Below, one piece after another: positions 9,748 through 18,435 of a stretch of 52,262 nucleotides of DNA; the stretch's first letter is position 1; the number at the start of each line of letters is the position of its first letter. Under the pieces are notes generated by a model, which worked only from the letters and a program-made list of their open reading frames with translations, searched no databases and was not told where the DNA came from. The position numbers and the translations under genes are program-made. The stretch is taken from positions 1 through 52,262 of the forward strand of contig JAJDZT010000091.1 in NCBI GenBank assembly GCA_022824525.1. The letters are read 5' to 3'. Source of the stretch: Silicimonas sp. (GTDB lineage: Bacteria > Pseudomonadota > Alphaproteobacteria > Rhodobacterales > Rhodobacteraceae).

Positions 9748-10554
9748 ATGAGCGGTTTGGGAATAGAAAACATCTCGATGCGGTTCGACCTTCCGAACGG
9801 AACATCGGTTCAAGCCTTGCAGGATGTATCGTTGCAGCTCGCCCCTGGCGATCTGATGAGCGTACTTGGGCCTTCGGGATGTGGTAAAACGACATTGTTG
9901 AACATTGTCGCCGGGTTTCTAGCACCGACCGAGGGTCAGGTGACATTGAACGGCCATCGTGTTGAAGGCCCGGATGCCGAACGTGGCATGGTGTTTCAAC
10001 AAGGTGCGCTGTTCGAATGGATGAACGTTCGGGACAACGTCAGCTTCGGTCCCCGCATGAAGGGCCAGCAGGCCTCGAAATATGCCGACAACGTGGATCA
10101 TCTGCTCGAAATCGTGGGGCTTGGTGCCTTCAAGGAGAAAGCGATTTACGAGCTGTCCGGTGGGATGCAGCAGCGCGTGGCTTTGGCCCGCTGTTTGGCG
10201 AATGACCCGGACGTCATACTTATGGATGAGCCCTTGGGAGCGCTTGATGCGCTTACTCGGGAAAAGATGCAGAGCCTTGTGCTGAAACTCTGGAAAGAGA
10301 CGGGCAAGACGATCATCCTGATCACCCACTCGGTGGAAGAGGCACTCCTACTGGGCGAGCGTTTGTTGGTCATGGCTCCGCGACCGGGACGTATCCACAA
10401 GGAATACCGACTTCCTTTCGCGGACCTCGGGGTGAACGCTGATCTCCGCGAAATCAAGAAGCACCCCGATTACGCCCCAACCCGCGAGGAGATCCTTGGG
10501 ATGATCTGGGACATGGAAGAGGAAATCATGGGACGCTCGGAGGCAGCGCAATGA
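9748..10554 (+). CDS. tauB: Taurine-type ABC transporter, ATP-binding protein
   Basis: 268-residue ABC ATPase. Walker A GPSGCGKTT is near residue 40, followed by a Q-loop (MVFQQGALFEWM), the signature LSGGMQQRVALAR and Walker B VILMDEPLGALD; the H-loop is ITHSVEEALLLGERL. EPLGALD and the W after the Q-loop are typical of the nitrate/sulfonate/taurine branch. The ATG at 9748 is preferred over the GTG six bases upstream because a G-rich ribosome site sits at correct spacing. Its stop overlaps the tauC start as ATGA. Confidence 0.92.
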   Translation: MSGLGIENISMRFDLPNGTSVQALQDVSLQLAPGDLMSVLGPSGCGKTTLLNIVAGFLAPTEGQVTLNGHRVEGPDAERGMVFQQGALFEWMNVRDNVSFGPRMKGQQASKYADNVDHLLEIVGLGAFKEKAIYELSGGMQQRVALARCLANDPDVILMDEPLGALDALTREKMQSLVLKLWKETGKTIILITHSVEEALLLGERLLVMAPRPGRIHKEYRLPFADLGVNADLREIKKHPDYAPTREEILGMIWDMEEEIMGRSEAAQ

Positions 10555-11825
10555 CCGGTATCCTGATCCTGATCGTCTATGTCGCCATCTTCGTTGGAGC
10601 TTACTTCGTCGTGAAGTTTGCGATCGACAAGGCCCGGAACGATTTCACCTCTCTCAAGACGGTCACCTTCGGAGACGAGAGCGCGGTCATTTCAAACCGT
10701 GCGGCCAGCATCATCTCTGTCCTGACCATTTTCCTGATTTGGGGTTCGTTTACTGGCTCCAAGTTGCTGCCAAGTTTCTTGCATGCGCCGGGACCATTTA
10801 TCGGTGAGACATCGTTTAACTACACCCTTGAAAATGAGAGTGGTGAAACGGACGAGGCCACCGTGGAGGTGCGTGTCTTCGACTTTGGCGAGGACGCTGA
10901 AAATTTTGAAGTAGAACCGGGTGATGGTTTCGCCTTGAACGATGCCGTGGCGATGAATGCGTCTCGCTCGAAGACCATTCTGTTCGACAAAAACGATGAA
11001 GCAAAACGTGCAGATGGCGCCAAAGTGGTGGCCATTGATGGCACGCCGATTTCGTCCGATAGTCCTGTCGAAAACAGCAAGGGTCGCTTCGCTCTGACCG
11101 ACAAGGGTGCGATCAGCTATACGCCGCCCGTGGGTCTGCAAATGGATCCGGTCTACCTGCCACCACCGGAATCGGTGGTCAGTCGCTTCATGGAGATCAG
11201 CAGCGAAGGCTATCGCGGCTCAGACCTTTGGACGCATTTGGGCTATTCGCTGTTCCGCGTGATCGGCGGGTTCTTCTTTGGGGCTTTGCTGGGAATTCCA
11301 TTGGGCTACGCCATGGGTCTCAACGGCTGGTTCCGTGGTTGGTTCGACCCAATCGTCGAATTCATGAGGCCCGTGCCTCCTCTGGCACTTATCCCGCTGG
11401 TGATCATTTGGTTCGGGATCGGCGAAACCGGCAAGATCATCCTGCTGTTTCTCGCTGCGCTCTGGATCATGGCCATCGCCGCGCGATCAGGTGTGTCTGG
11501 CGTCAACATCACAAAGGTTCACGCGGCATATTCTCTGGGAGCCAGCAAGTGGCAGATCATGCGCCATGTGATCATCCCGAACTCCCTCCCGGAAATCTTC
11601 ACCGGCGCGCGCGTTGCGATGGGGGTTTGCTGGGGCACGGTCGTGGCGGCCGAACTGGTCGCTGCAAGTCAAGGCGCCGGAATGATGATCATGGTCGCAT
11701 CTAAGTTCACCCTGACCGACATCGTGATTATGGGGATTATCCTGATTGGTGTGATCGGCTTCGGCATCGACATGCTTATGCGCTGGGCGGAGCGTTTCCT
11801 TGTACCCTGGAAAGGCAAAGCCTAG
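10551..11825 (+). CDS. tauC: Taurine-type ABC transporter permease with large extracytoplasmic insertion
   Basis: 424 residues, far longer than the ~250-280 usual for TauC/SsuC. A first helix (residues 2-22) and a second (about 48-65) precede a ~130-residue hydrophilic, acidic insertion (about 80-210). The normal permease core of five or so helices follows, with the EAA loop AARSGVSGVNITKVHAAYSLGASKW. The insertion has phrases like those of bacterial cadherin/VCBS-type Ig modules: FNYTLENESGETDEATVEVR and KGRFALTDKGAISYTPPVG. By topology it should lie in the periplasm, perhaps docking TauA. Whether the insertion is general in roseobacter TauC cannot be judged here. Confidence 0.85.
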   Translation: MTGILILIVYVAIFVGAYFVVKFAIDKARNDFTSLKTVTFGDESAVISNRAASIISVLTIFLIWGSFTGSKLLPSFLHAPGPFIGETSFNYTLENESGETDEATVEVRVFDFGEDAENFEVEPGDGFALNDAVAMNASRSKTILFDKNDEAKRADGAKVVAIDGTPISSDSPVENSKGRFALTDKGAISYTPPVGLQMDPVYLPPPESVVSRFMEISSEGYRGSDLWTHLGYSLFRVIGGFFFGALLGIPLGYAMGLNGWFRGWFDPIVEFMRPVPPLALIPLVIIWFGIGETGKIILLFLAALWIMAIAARSGVSGVNITKVHAAYSLGASKWQIMRHVIIPNSLPEIFTGARVAMGVCWGTVVAAELVAASQGAGMMIMVASKFTLTDIVIMGIILIGVIGFGIDMLMRWAERFLVPWKGKA

Positions 11826-11850
11826 GGACAAATCTCGACGGATCGCGCAA

Positions 11851-11877
11851 CGGCTCCAAACACCTCTGTTGGAGCCG
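11851..11877 (+). terminator. Stem-loop after tauC
   Basis: CGGCTCCAA (11851-11859) and TTGGAGCCG (11869-11877) are perfect 9-base arms around a 9-base loop, 26 bases after the tauC stop. There is no T-run, so it may be a weak or Rho-assisted end, or a 3' stabiliser. The rest of the spacer to 12039 shows nothing recognisable. Confidence 0.5.
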
Positions 11878-12039
11878 CTAGGTTCCTCGTTCAGCTGAAT
11901 TAAGCGGGCTGGGCAAAAGTTCGACTGTCGATTGACCCTAGCCCAAAAAGCCAAGCGCTCCGACCGTTTTCATCGACATGAGGCGTCCTTGACTTTCCCG
12001 ACCTGTCAAGAAAGGAGCAATGCCAAGGGGAGAGGGCGT

Positions 12040-13092
12040 GTGGCTCAATCGAGCAAAGCAAAAATTGTCGTTGTCGGTGCAGGCCTGATCGGGCGAACTC
12101 ACATCAGACTTGTCGCCGAAAACGCGTGCCTTCTGGCCGTTGTGGATCCTGCCCCGCAGGCGCGTGAACAAGCGGAGGAGAATGGGGCGCAGTGGTTTGC
12201 GGACCTGTCTGAATGTCTTCGAGTAGTGAAGCCAGATGGGGCCGTTATTGCATCGCCAAACGGCCTTCATCTTCAACATGCCAGGCTTTGCCTCGAAGCG
12301 GGCGTCTCGCCGCTAATCGAGAAGCCGCTCGCGGACACCGTTCAAGCCGCGAAAACCATTGTCGATCTTTCGTCTTCGACAGGTGTGCCGGTACTCGTGG
12401 GACATCATCGGAGACATTCATCCGTGATTGCCGCCGCGCGCGCTATTGTGGAAGAAGGACGGTTAGGTCGCCTCGTCGCTGCAAGTGCCATGTTCTGGTT
12501 GAACAAGCCAACTGACTACTTCGAGATGGAATGGCGCACAAAGACCGGAGGTGGTCCGGTATACATCAATCTGATCCACGATATCGATCTGCTCCAATAT
12601 CTTTGTGGGCCGATCCGTTCTGTTCAGGCACAGGAAGCTTCAGCCGTCCGTGGCTTCGAGGTGGAGGACACCTCCGCCGTCATACTCAACTTCGAAAATG
12701 GTGCCCTCGGGACTGTCTCCATATCGGATGCGATTTCGGCACCATGGAGCTGGGAACTGACATCGGGCGAGAACCCCATTTATCCAAAGACTGACCAGTC
12801 TTGCTACATGATTGGCGGGACGGCAGGGGCTCTTTCTCTTCCGGACCTCAAGGTATGGAGCCATCAGGGCGAGCAAAGCTGGTGGTCGCCCATCGCGGCG
12901 GACACACGTGTAATGCCGCAAACCGACCCGGTCGAAGCGCAGCTGTTCCATTTTCTGGATGTAATTTCTGGAAAGGCGGAACCCCGCGTTACGGCGGCTG
13001 ATGGACTTCGCAACATCGAAGTCTTGGAGGCCATCAAGATAGCGGCATCAACAGGCGTTGTTGTGCCAGTCGGTCAGGAGAGTGCCGGCTGA
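12040..13092 (+). CDS. Gfo/Idh/MocA-family oxidoreductase
   Basis: 350 residues. An N-terminal NAD(P)-binding Rossmann fold has VVVGAGLIGRTH (about residues 8-19). IEKPLADT near 90 carries the EKP signature, and an INLIHDIDLL stretch near 180 holds the usual catalytic-type His and Asp. The family oxidises or reduces sugars and inositols; the substrate is not readable. The start is the GTG at 12040 with GGGGAGA about six bases before it. The frame is open upstream to 11932, but the ATG at 12020 is out of frame. It converges on nagA with an 18-base overlap of coding ends. The amino-sugar genes opposite suggest, without proving, a sugar role. Confidence 0.85.
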   Translation: MAQSSKAKIVVVGAGLIGRTHIRLVAENACLLAVVDPAPQAREQAEENGAQWFADLSECLRVVKPDGAVIASPNGLHLQHARLCLEAGVSPLIEKPLADTVQAAKTIVDLSSSTGVPVLVGHHRRHSSVIAAARAIVEEGRLGRLVAASAMFWLNKPTDYFEMEWRTKTGGGPVYINLIHDIDLLQYLCGPIRSVQAQEASAVRGFEVEDTSAVILNFENGALGTVSISDAISAPWSWELTSGENPIYPKTDQSCYMIGGTAGALSLPDLKVWSHQGEQSWWSPIAADTRVMPQTDPVEAQLFHFLDVISGKAEPRVTAADGLRNIEVLEAIKIAASTGVVVPVGQESAG

Positions 13093-14207
13093 GCGTTCGT
13101 CAGATCCTTCGAAATACGGATCAAATCTGACAGCTGCGTCTCCCCATCTATCAAAGTGGCCTCCAGGCCGATCATGCGCGCCGGGGCACTTGTTGCGGCT
13201 TGAAGTGCAACGTCACTAGGGACTCCTACATCGTTTGCTAGAACTCGGATTGCGCCTGTTAAGTCCAAGTCCGCGCCCGCCAGAGTGCCGTTCTCAAGTG
13301 TGAGGCGACCGTTCCTACGCATAATGCGTCGTCCCTGAAGTCGGAACTCGTCCAGGTTCGTGCCCGCGACAGCCATTGCATCGCTTACAAGGAAGATACG
13401 TCCTGGCCCGTTTTTCGCCTGCATAGCCATTCGCATTGTGGCCGGATGCACGTGAATTCCATCTGCAATCAACCCGGCTGAGAGCGCGCCAGAGCCAAGA
13501 GCCGCGCCGACGAGGCCAGGTTGGCGATTGCCTAACTGGCTCATTGCATTGAACAGGTGGGTGACCATGCGAGCACCTGCATCCACATAAGCAAGGCAGG
13601 TTTCAAAGCTCGCATCCGTATGTCCAAGCGAAACGAGAATCCCGGCATTTGCCATTTGTGATACTTGTTCGGGTGTAACATTCTCAGGTGCAACAGTGAC
13701 CTTGAGCGCTGGCAGGCTTTGACGGGCCTCAAGCAGGAATTCCAAATCCTCCGCCGCCATTGATCGGATAAACGCCCCATCATGTGCGCCTTTACGAGCG
13801 TCGGAGATGTGCGGTCCTTCGAGGTGGAGCCCTGCAATTCCGGGTACTTCTTCTTCGATCGCTGCCTTTGCTGCAGATACGGCGGCGCGCGTTTTCTCAG
13901 GAGTGTCTGTTATGAGAGTGGGCAGAATTCGCATTGCGCCCAGACTTCGATGAGCGCGCGCTATTCTTGCCAGCGTTGCGACAGACGGATCGTCATTAAA
14001 CAGCAATCCGTCGCCGCCGTTCACTTGCAGATCGACATACCCGACAGAAAGAATATCGCCTTCAAGATCAATTACTTGGGCGTCGGTCGACAAGTTTGCA
14101 TTGCTCAGGCCTACAAAGAACCCACCGCGAAAAATGGCGCACTTGCCGCTGTGGAGTTTTTCGCCATCGAAGACCTGGCCGTTGCAAAAGACTTGAGTTG
14201 TCGTCAT
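13074..14207 (-). CDS. nagA: N-acetylglucosamine-6-phosphate deacetylase
   Basis: 377-residue amidohydrolase-fold enzyme removing acetate from GlcNAc-6-phosphate to give glucosamine-6-phosphate. Visible signatures: DLQVNGGDGLLFND near 55, GLHLEGPHI (metal-binding Glu near 125), SLGHTDAS, THLFNAMSQLGNRQPG near 210 and LVSDAMAVAG near 275 with the catalytic Asp. Its ATG overlaps the kinase stop as ATGA, so the two act in sequence: kinase, then deacetylase. No nagB or GlcNAc transporter is in the window. Confidence 0.93.
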   Translation of the reverse strand: MTTTQVFCNGQVFDGEKLHSGKCAIFRGGFFVGLSNANLSTDAQVIDLEGDILSVGYVDLQVNGGDGLLFNDDPSVATLARIARAHRSLGAMRILPTLITDTPEKTRAAVSAAKAAIEEEVPGIAGLHLEGPHISDARKGAHDGAFIRSMAAEDLEFLLEARQSLPALKVTVAPENVTPEQVSQMANAGILVSLGHTDASFETCLAYVDAGARMVTHLFNAMSQLGNRQPGLVGAALGSGALSAGLIADGIHVHPATMRMAMQAKNGPGRIFLVSDAMAVAGTNLDEFRLQGRRIMRRNGRLTLENGTLAGADLDLTGAIRVLANDVGVPSDVALQAATSAPARMIGLEATLIDGETQLSDLIRISKDLTNAQPALS

Positions 14208-15082
14208 GCGCCCCGGTCCAGTGCCAATTCCTGCGCCAACGCGAGCGCACCTTCGATTGGGTCTGCCTGTCTCTCCCTGACGTCGTCGCGCATATCCTCG
14301 GGCAAGTAGTCTTCATAGAATGGAGCGATGCCGCCGGTCAGGCAGATTGCCATTCCCGTGGTCCACCCGATTTGTTTGATGCTATGAGCTACGGTGTCGG
14401 CGGCCTCCTGAAGAAGAACCTGCGCGGCCGGGTCGCGCACCCGGGCAGCGTTTGTAATCAGGGGTGCGAGGGCGCCCATTTCATGTGGTTTTGCTCCGCT
14501 CGCGAACGCTACAATCTCCGGCGCTCCTCCAAACTTTGCCAGCACCTCTTGGATGAGTGGCGTCGGTGGCTGAAACCCGTCTACGTGTTGCAGGACCAAC
14601 CACAGCAAACGGCGCCCAATGAGTTGCGCAGAACCTTCATCGCCCAGAACAGGGCCCCAGCCACCTGCGAAACGTGTCTTCCCGCCGATTTGTGCGGCAA
14701 AGAAAGAACCGGTTCCGCAATGCGCGAGAACGCCGTCTTTTGGACCGAGGGCTCCACGAACGGCCGCCGGTCGATCATCAGAAAACTGTGCCGCAGAAAA
14801 CGGGAGCGCGTCTTTCAGTTGATCGATCAGCGCGGGGCCGGTGACGCCCGCGAGACCTATGAAGGCGGGCATTCGTGCGATGGCTGAAAGGTCGTGGCCC
14901 GATGACTTGGAGAGCTCATCCAAGCCTGAAAGAATGGTCACGACTGCCCGCTCGAAATCCGAAGACACGTTAGCCTCACCGCCTTCGACAAGTGTTACGT
15001 TTCCATTATGTCGAAGCGCGAAGCGACAACGTGTGCCACCTCCATCGATGGCTAGACAATCAGGTGAAGGCTTCACTCCCAT
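14204..15082 (-). CDS. BadF/BadG/BcrA/BcrD-family kinase, probable N-acetylglucosamine kinase
   Basis: 292-residue member of the actin/hexokinase-like ATPase superfamily. AIDGGGTRCRFAL (phosphate 1 loop, about residues 10-22), GLAGVTGP, HCGTGSFFAAQIG and GDEGSAQLIGRRLL identify the BadF branch that phosphorylates GlcNAc in proteobacteria. The frame extends 35 codons upstream, but the ATG at 15082 lies just before the fold and is the credible start. It is coupled to nagA, which supports GlcNAc as substrate. It is divergent from arfB with about 105 bases between. Confidence 0.85.
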   Translation of the reverse strand: MGVKPSPDCLAIDGGGTRCRFALRHNGNVTLVEGGEANVSSDFERAVVTILSGLDELSKSSGHDLSAIARMPAFIGLAGVTGPALIDQLKDALPFSAAQFSDDRPAAVRGALGPKDGVLAHCGTGSFFAAQIGGKTRFAGGWGPVLGDEGSAQLIGRRLLWLVLQHVDGFQPPTPLIQEVLAKFGGAPEIVAFASGAKPHEMGALAPLITNAARVRDPAAQVLLQEAADTVAHSIKQIGWTTGMAICLTGGIAPFYEDYLPEDMRDDVRERQADPIEGALALAQELALDRGA

Positions 15083-15187
15083 GATTTCATCTTTACAGTA
15101 CCTTTGTCCGAATGGGAGGGTTGGATTTGCGTTCGAATAGGTGCCCAGAAATCCTGCCGTGGTTCGGTCTCCGACGGAAAAAGCCAT

Positions 15188-15607
15188 ATGCGGATCACAC
15201 CTGAAATCACGATAGAAGACTGGGAACTGACAGAGCAGTTCGTGCGTTCAGGTGGCCCTGGAGGGCAGAACGTAAACAAGGTCGCGACTGCCGTTGAACT
15301 TCGGTTCGAAGCGGAACGCTCGCCAAACCTGCCGGATTCCGTCAAACGGCGTCTTAGACGGCTCGCTGGTCGAAGATGGACCAAAGAAGGCGCTGTTGTC
15401 ATTCAGGTTTCAGAGGAGCGCAGCCAGGCGCGCAACAGGCAATTGGCGCGCGAACGTCTGGCAGATCTTGTTCGTCGAGCCACCGTGAAGCCGAAGCCAC
15501 GCGTGAAAACCGGCGTATCCCAGGCTCAGAAACGAAAACGTCTTGAAGCCAAACGAAGACGCTCCTCCGTCAAGGCGATGCGTCGTGTGGACGACGTTCC
15601 AGAATAA
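15188..15607 (+). CDS. arfB: Alternative ribosome-rescue factor ArfB (peptidyl-tRNA hydrolase)
   Basis: 139 residues. The catalytic GGQ is in VRSGGPGGQNVNKVATAV near residues 20-37. The C-terminal third is a very basic, disordered-type tail (KPKPRVKTG, QKRKRLEAKRRR) that enters the mRNA channel of stalled ribosomes. This domain-plus-tail layout without the codon-recognition domains of RF1/RF2 is diagnostic of ArfB (YaeJ). The start is the ATG at 15188; upstream codons are not family-like. Confidence 0.94.
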   Translation: MRITPEITIEDWELTEQFVRSGGPGGQNVNKVATAVELRFEAERSPNLPDSVKRRLRRLAGRRWTKEGAVVIQVSEERSQARNRQLARERLADLVRRATVKPKPRVKTGVSQAQKRKRLEAKRRRSSVKAMRRVDDVPE

Positions 15608-15679
15608 TTCACCGTCATACGTTGCAGAACCTAACTGTGCCTGCCATGCAGGCTGGGTGCCGTTCTTAGGAGACGATTT

Positions 15680-16522
15680 ATGAAAGACGATCACGAGCGC
15701 CTTTTCCGCGACGCCCACCAGGATATCGAGACGGCACGGGTCACCCCACACACGCCGCAAACAGAGTCGCCCGCCTATCGTCTTGCCTTTGCGGACCCGG
15801 ACTTCCTTTGCCGGGAGGAACTCCGTCCGGTGAGACTTCAGCTTGAGTTGCTGAAGCCCGAAATGCTGATGGAGGAGTACGGCATCGCGTCGACGGTCGT
15901 ACTCTTTGGAGGTGCCCGAATCCCCAGCCCTGAGAACAAGGGCAGCGCCCGAACACAAACACTCGCGGATCTCAGCCAGTTTTACGAAGAGGCAAGGAAG
16001 TTTGCGCGTCTGATTACCGAGTCGTCCGTCAAGAACGGACAGGGCGAACGGGAAAATGTCGTCGTGACCGGTGGTGGTCCAGGCGTGATGGAAGCGGGTA
16101 ATCGCGGTGCGGAGGAGGCGGGGGGCGTTTCCATAGGTCTCAATATTGTGCTGCCGCATGAACAAGCCCCCAACGCTTATGTAACGCCGGATCTATCTTT
16201 CAACTTCCACTATTTCGCGATCCGGAAGATGCATTTTCTGATGCGCGCTTCTGCGATTGCCATTTTCCCGGGTGGCTTTGGAACCCTCGATGAGCTGTTC
16301 GAAACTCTGACACTGATCCAGACCGGTCGGATGCGGCGTGTGCCGATCTTGCTATTCGGATCCGAGTTTTGGAAGCGCATCATAAACTGGGATGCATTGA
16401 GCGACGCGGGGACGATTTCGCCTGACGATCTCGACCTGTTCCGTTTCGTTGAAACCGCCGAAGAGGCACTCAATCATATCGAAAGCTGGCACCTGCCACG
16501 CACGCGGCGCGACCACCTCTGA
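15680..16522 (+). CDS. LOG-family protein (TIGR00730)
   Basis: 280-residue Rossmann-type protein. TGGGPGVMEAGNRGAEEAG near residue 135 and FPGGFGTLDELFETLTLIQT near 195 are the paired signatures of the lysine-decarboxylase-like/LOG family, whose characterised members hydrolyse cytokinin riboside monophosphates or nucleotide monophosphates. A ~60-residue N-terminal extension precedes the fold, as in the longer bacterial forms. AGGAG lies just before the ATG. The physiological substrate in this bacterium is unknown. Confidence 0.9.
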   Translation: MKDDHERLFRDAHQDIETARVTPHTPQTESPAYRLAFADPDFLCREELRPVRLQLELLKPEMLMEEYGIASTVVLFGGARIPSPENKGSARTQTLADLSQFYEEARKFARLITESSVKNGQGERENVVVTGGGPGVMEAGNRGAEEAGGVSIGLNIVLPHEQAPNAYVTPDLSFNFHYFAIRKMHFLMRASAIAIFPGGFGTLDELFETLTLIQTGRMRRVPILLFGSEFWKRIINWDALSDAGTISPDDLDLFRFVETAEEALNHIESWHLPRTRRDHL

Positions 16523-16609
16523 CATTTACAGTTTTACAGATCCTCTCAATCGAAAATTCGCTTATCGGCGCTACAGACCGTTCACCAGCAAACATGGTGA
16601 AGTGTATCG

Positions 16610-18415
16610 GTGTTCGTACCACTGTGGGGCATTCTGCTTGGGTTTGCAGCCCTGGCCTTGTTGGCGATGGCCATCGCGCTTTGGATCAAGTCGATCCGGG
16701 CGTCGGCTCGCTTGTTTCGTGCTGTTGCGGAAGGGTCGAGCGATGGTTTGGTGCTCATGGAGCGAAACTCTCGCATCATTTGGACCAATAGGGCTTACTC
16801 ACAGATCATGGGTTACGCGCATGGTGATTTGATCGGTAAGTTCCCCTTGGAATTTGCGCTCCCCCCACGTCTAGCTTTGCCGAAGGATGAAATCCTCGCC
16901 TTTCGTTTCGAAGAGTCCGACGAAAGGTTTGGAAAGCTCATGCAAATGGAGAATGTGCGCGCCGATGGGTCCGAGTTCATTCACGAATTCAGTCACGCGG
17001 CCATACATGTCGGTGGCAAGGCGCGATTTCTTCTTTGCGGTCGTGACATCACAGAGCGCGTAGCACGTGAAAAGGCCTTGGTCACGGCTCAAGAAAGACT
17101 GAAGGCACAATCTTTGACAGATACTTTGACGGGGCTTTCAAATCGTTTGCATGTGCAGACCTGCATTTCTGACCTGCTTCATCAACGTCGCCACTTTGCG
17201 GTTCTCCAGGTCGACGTAGACCGGATGAAGAAGATCAACGATAGCCTCGGGCATCAGGCGGGCGACGCCGTGCTCCGGCAAGTGGCCAGAGGCTTTCGGA
17301 CTACGGCTCAACCCGATTGGATCTGCGCTCGGATAGGTGGCGACGAGTTCGTCGTACTCATTCCAGGCATCGAAAAACTCGATGATGCGTTGGCGGTCGG
17401 CGATGAATTGCTGAGAGAGATCTCGCGCCCGTTCAAATGGAATGCTGGGTCTTTGACGGCGGAGGTCAACATTGGAGCTGCCGTTTGGGATCGTACCGTG
17501 CGCGACATGGATGAACTGCTGCACCGTGCGGACATTGCTCTGTATTTCGCGAAGTCTTTGCAAACTACCAGCCTCGCAGGCTTCGATGAAGTTCTTGCGC
17601 GCGAATACGAAGAAGCACAGGCCTTGGAAATGGAGGTTGCAGACGCTTTGAAGCAAAGGCGGTTGTCATTTGTCTTTCAGCCAATCATCAATCTTGAGAC
17701 GAACCGCGTCGAGAAGTTTGAAATGCTTGTGCGCTGGCGACGTGGTGCCCGCGGCATGGTTCCGCCGGGTGTATTTATTCCGATCATCAAGCGGCTCAGA
17801 CTGAGCGAACTGCTAGATCGCTTCGTCATAGACTGCGCCGAGTACGCACTACGGCGTTTGGATGAAGGGGGCCTTCAACATGTGGGTCTCTCAGTAAATC
17901 TGTCGGCTGACGCCTTCGAGTCGCCTGCATTGACCGATTTGTTGACCTGGCTCGCGGAAGATGAACGCATTGATCCTTCGCGCCTTTGCCTCGAAGTTCT
18001 GGAGAGCACCGCACTAAATCCCGACGATCCCGGAATGCCCGTTCGATCCATCGAAAGACTGCGAAGGGCAGGTTACAAGGTTCTCCTGGACGATTTCGGA
18101 ATGGGTTACGCAGGCCTGGCGCATCTCTCGCTGTTGCCGATCAGTGGCCTGAAGGTCGATCGCGGCCTGACCTCAGCCGTTGACACCGACAACGCCAGCC
18201 GCGCGATCGTCGTTTCGCTCGTCCGTCTTGCAAAAAAACTCGGTCTGGAACTGGTGGTCGAGGGTGTGGAGAACATGGCTCAAATAGAAATTGTCCGTCA
18301 GGCCGGCTGCGCCACGTTCCAGGGCTACGCTGTTTCACGTCCAATGAAATTGAAGCGCGCCATCCAATGGGCTGCGCTGGATCATGCCACTGTCCGCACC
18401 GGAACTGACGGGTGA
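16610..18415 (+). CDS. Membrane-anchored PAS-GGDEF-EAL protein (cyclic-di-GMP turnover)
   Basis: 601 residues. One N-terminal helix (about 5-27), a PAS domain (about 35-150; IIWTNRAYSQIMGY), a GGDEF domain (about 165-320) with ARIGGDEFVVL and LTGLSNR, then an EAL domain (about 345-595). GGDEF looks competent. The inhibitory RxxD site reads AQPD, so product feedback may be absent. The EAL motif is EMLVRW. EVLES, DDFGMGY, KVDR and EGVEN are present, so phosphodiesterase activity is plausible. The start is the GTG at 16610, and no ATG in frame lies nearby. Convergent with rlmN. Confidence 0.92.
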   Translation: MFVPLWGILLGFAALALLAMAIALWIKSIRASARLFRAVAEGSSDGLVLMERNSRIIWTNRAYSQIMGYAHGDLIGKFPLEFALPPRLALPKDEILAFRFEESDERFGKLMQMENVRADGSEFIHEFSHAAIHVGGKARFLLCGRDITERVAREKALVTAQERLKAQSLTDTLTGLSNRLHVQTCISDLLHQRRHFAVLQVDVDRMKKINDSLGHQAGDAVLRQVARGFRTTAQPDWICARIGGDEFVVLIPGIEKLDDALAVGDELLREISRPFKWNAGSLTAEVNIGAAVWDRTVRDMDELLHRADIALYFAKSLQTTSLAGFDEVLAREYEEAQALEMEVADALKQRRLSFVFQPIINLETNRVEKFEMLVRWRRGARGMVPPGVFIPIIKRLRLSELLDRFVIDCAEYALRRLDEGGLQHVGLSVNLSADAFESPALTDLLTWLAEDERIDPSRLCLEVLESTALNPDDPGMPVRSIERLRRAGYKVLLDDFGMGYAGLAHLSLLPISGLKVDRGLTSAVDTDNASRAIVVSLVRLAKKLGLELVVEGVENMAQIEIVRQAGCATFQGYAVSRPMKLKRAIQWAALDHATVRTGTDG

Positions 18416-18435
18416 ATTGAACGCACTTGTGGTTC

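Noticed and set aside
15639-15653. GCCTGC-CAT-GCAGGC hairpin between arfB and the LOG gene
   Set aside because: Only six pairs, no T-run; not enough to call a terminator.
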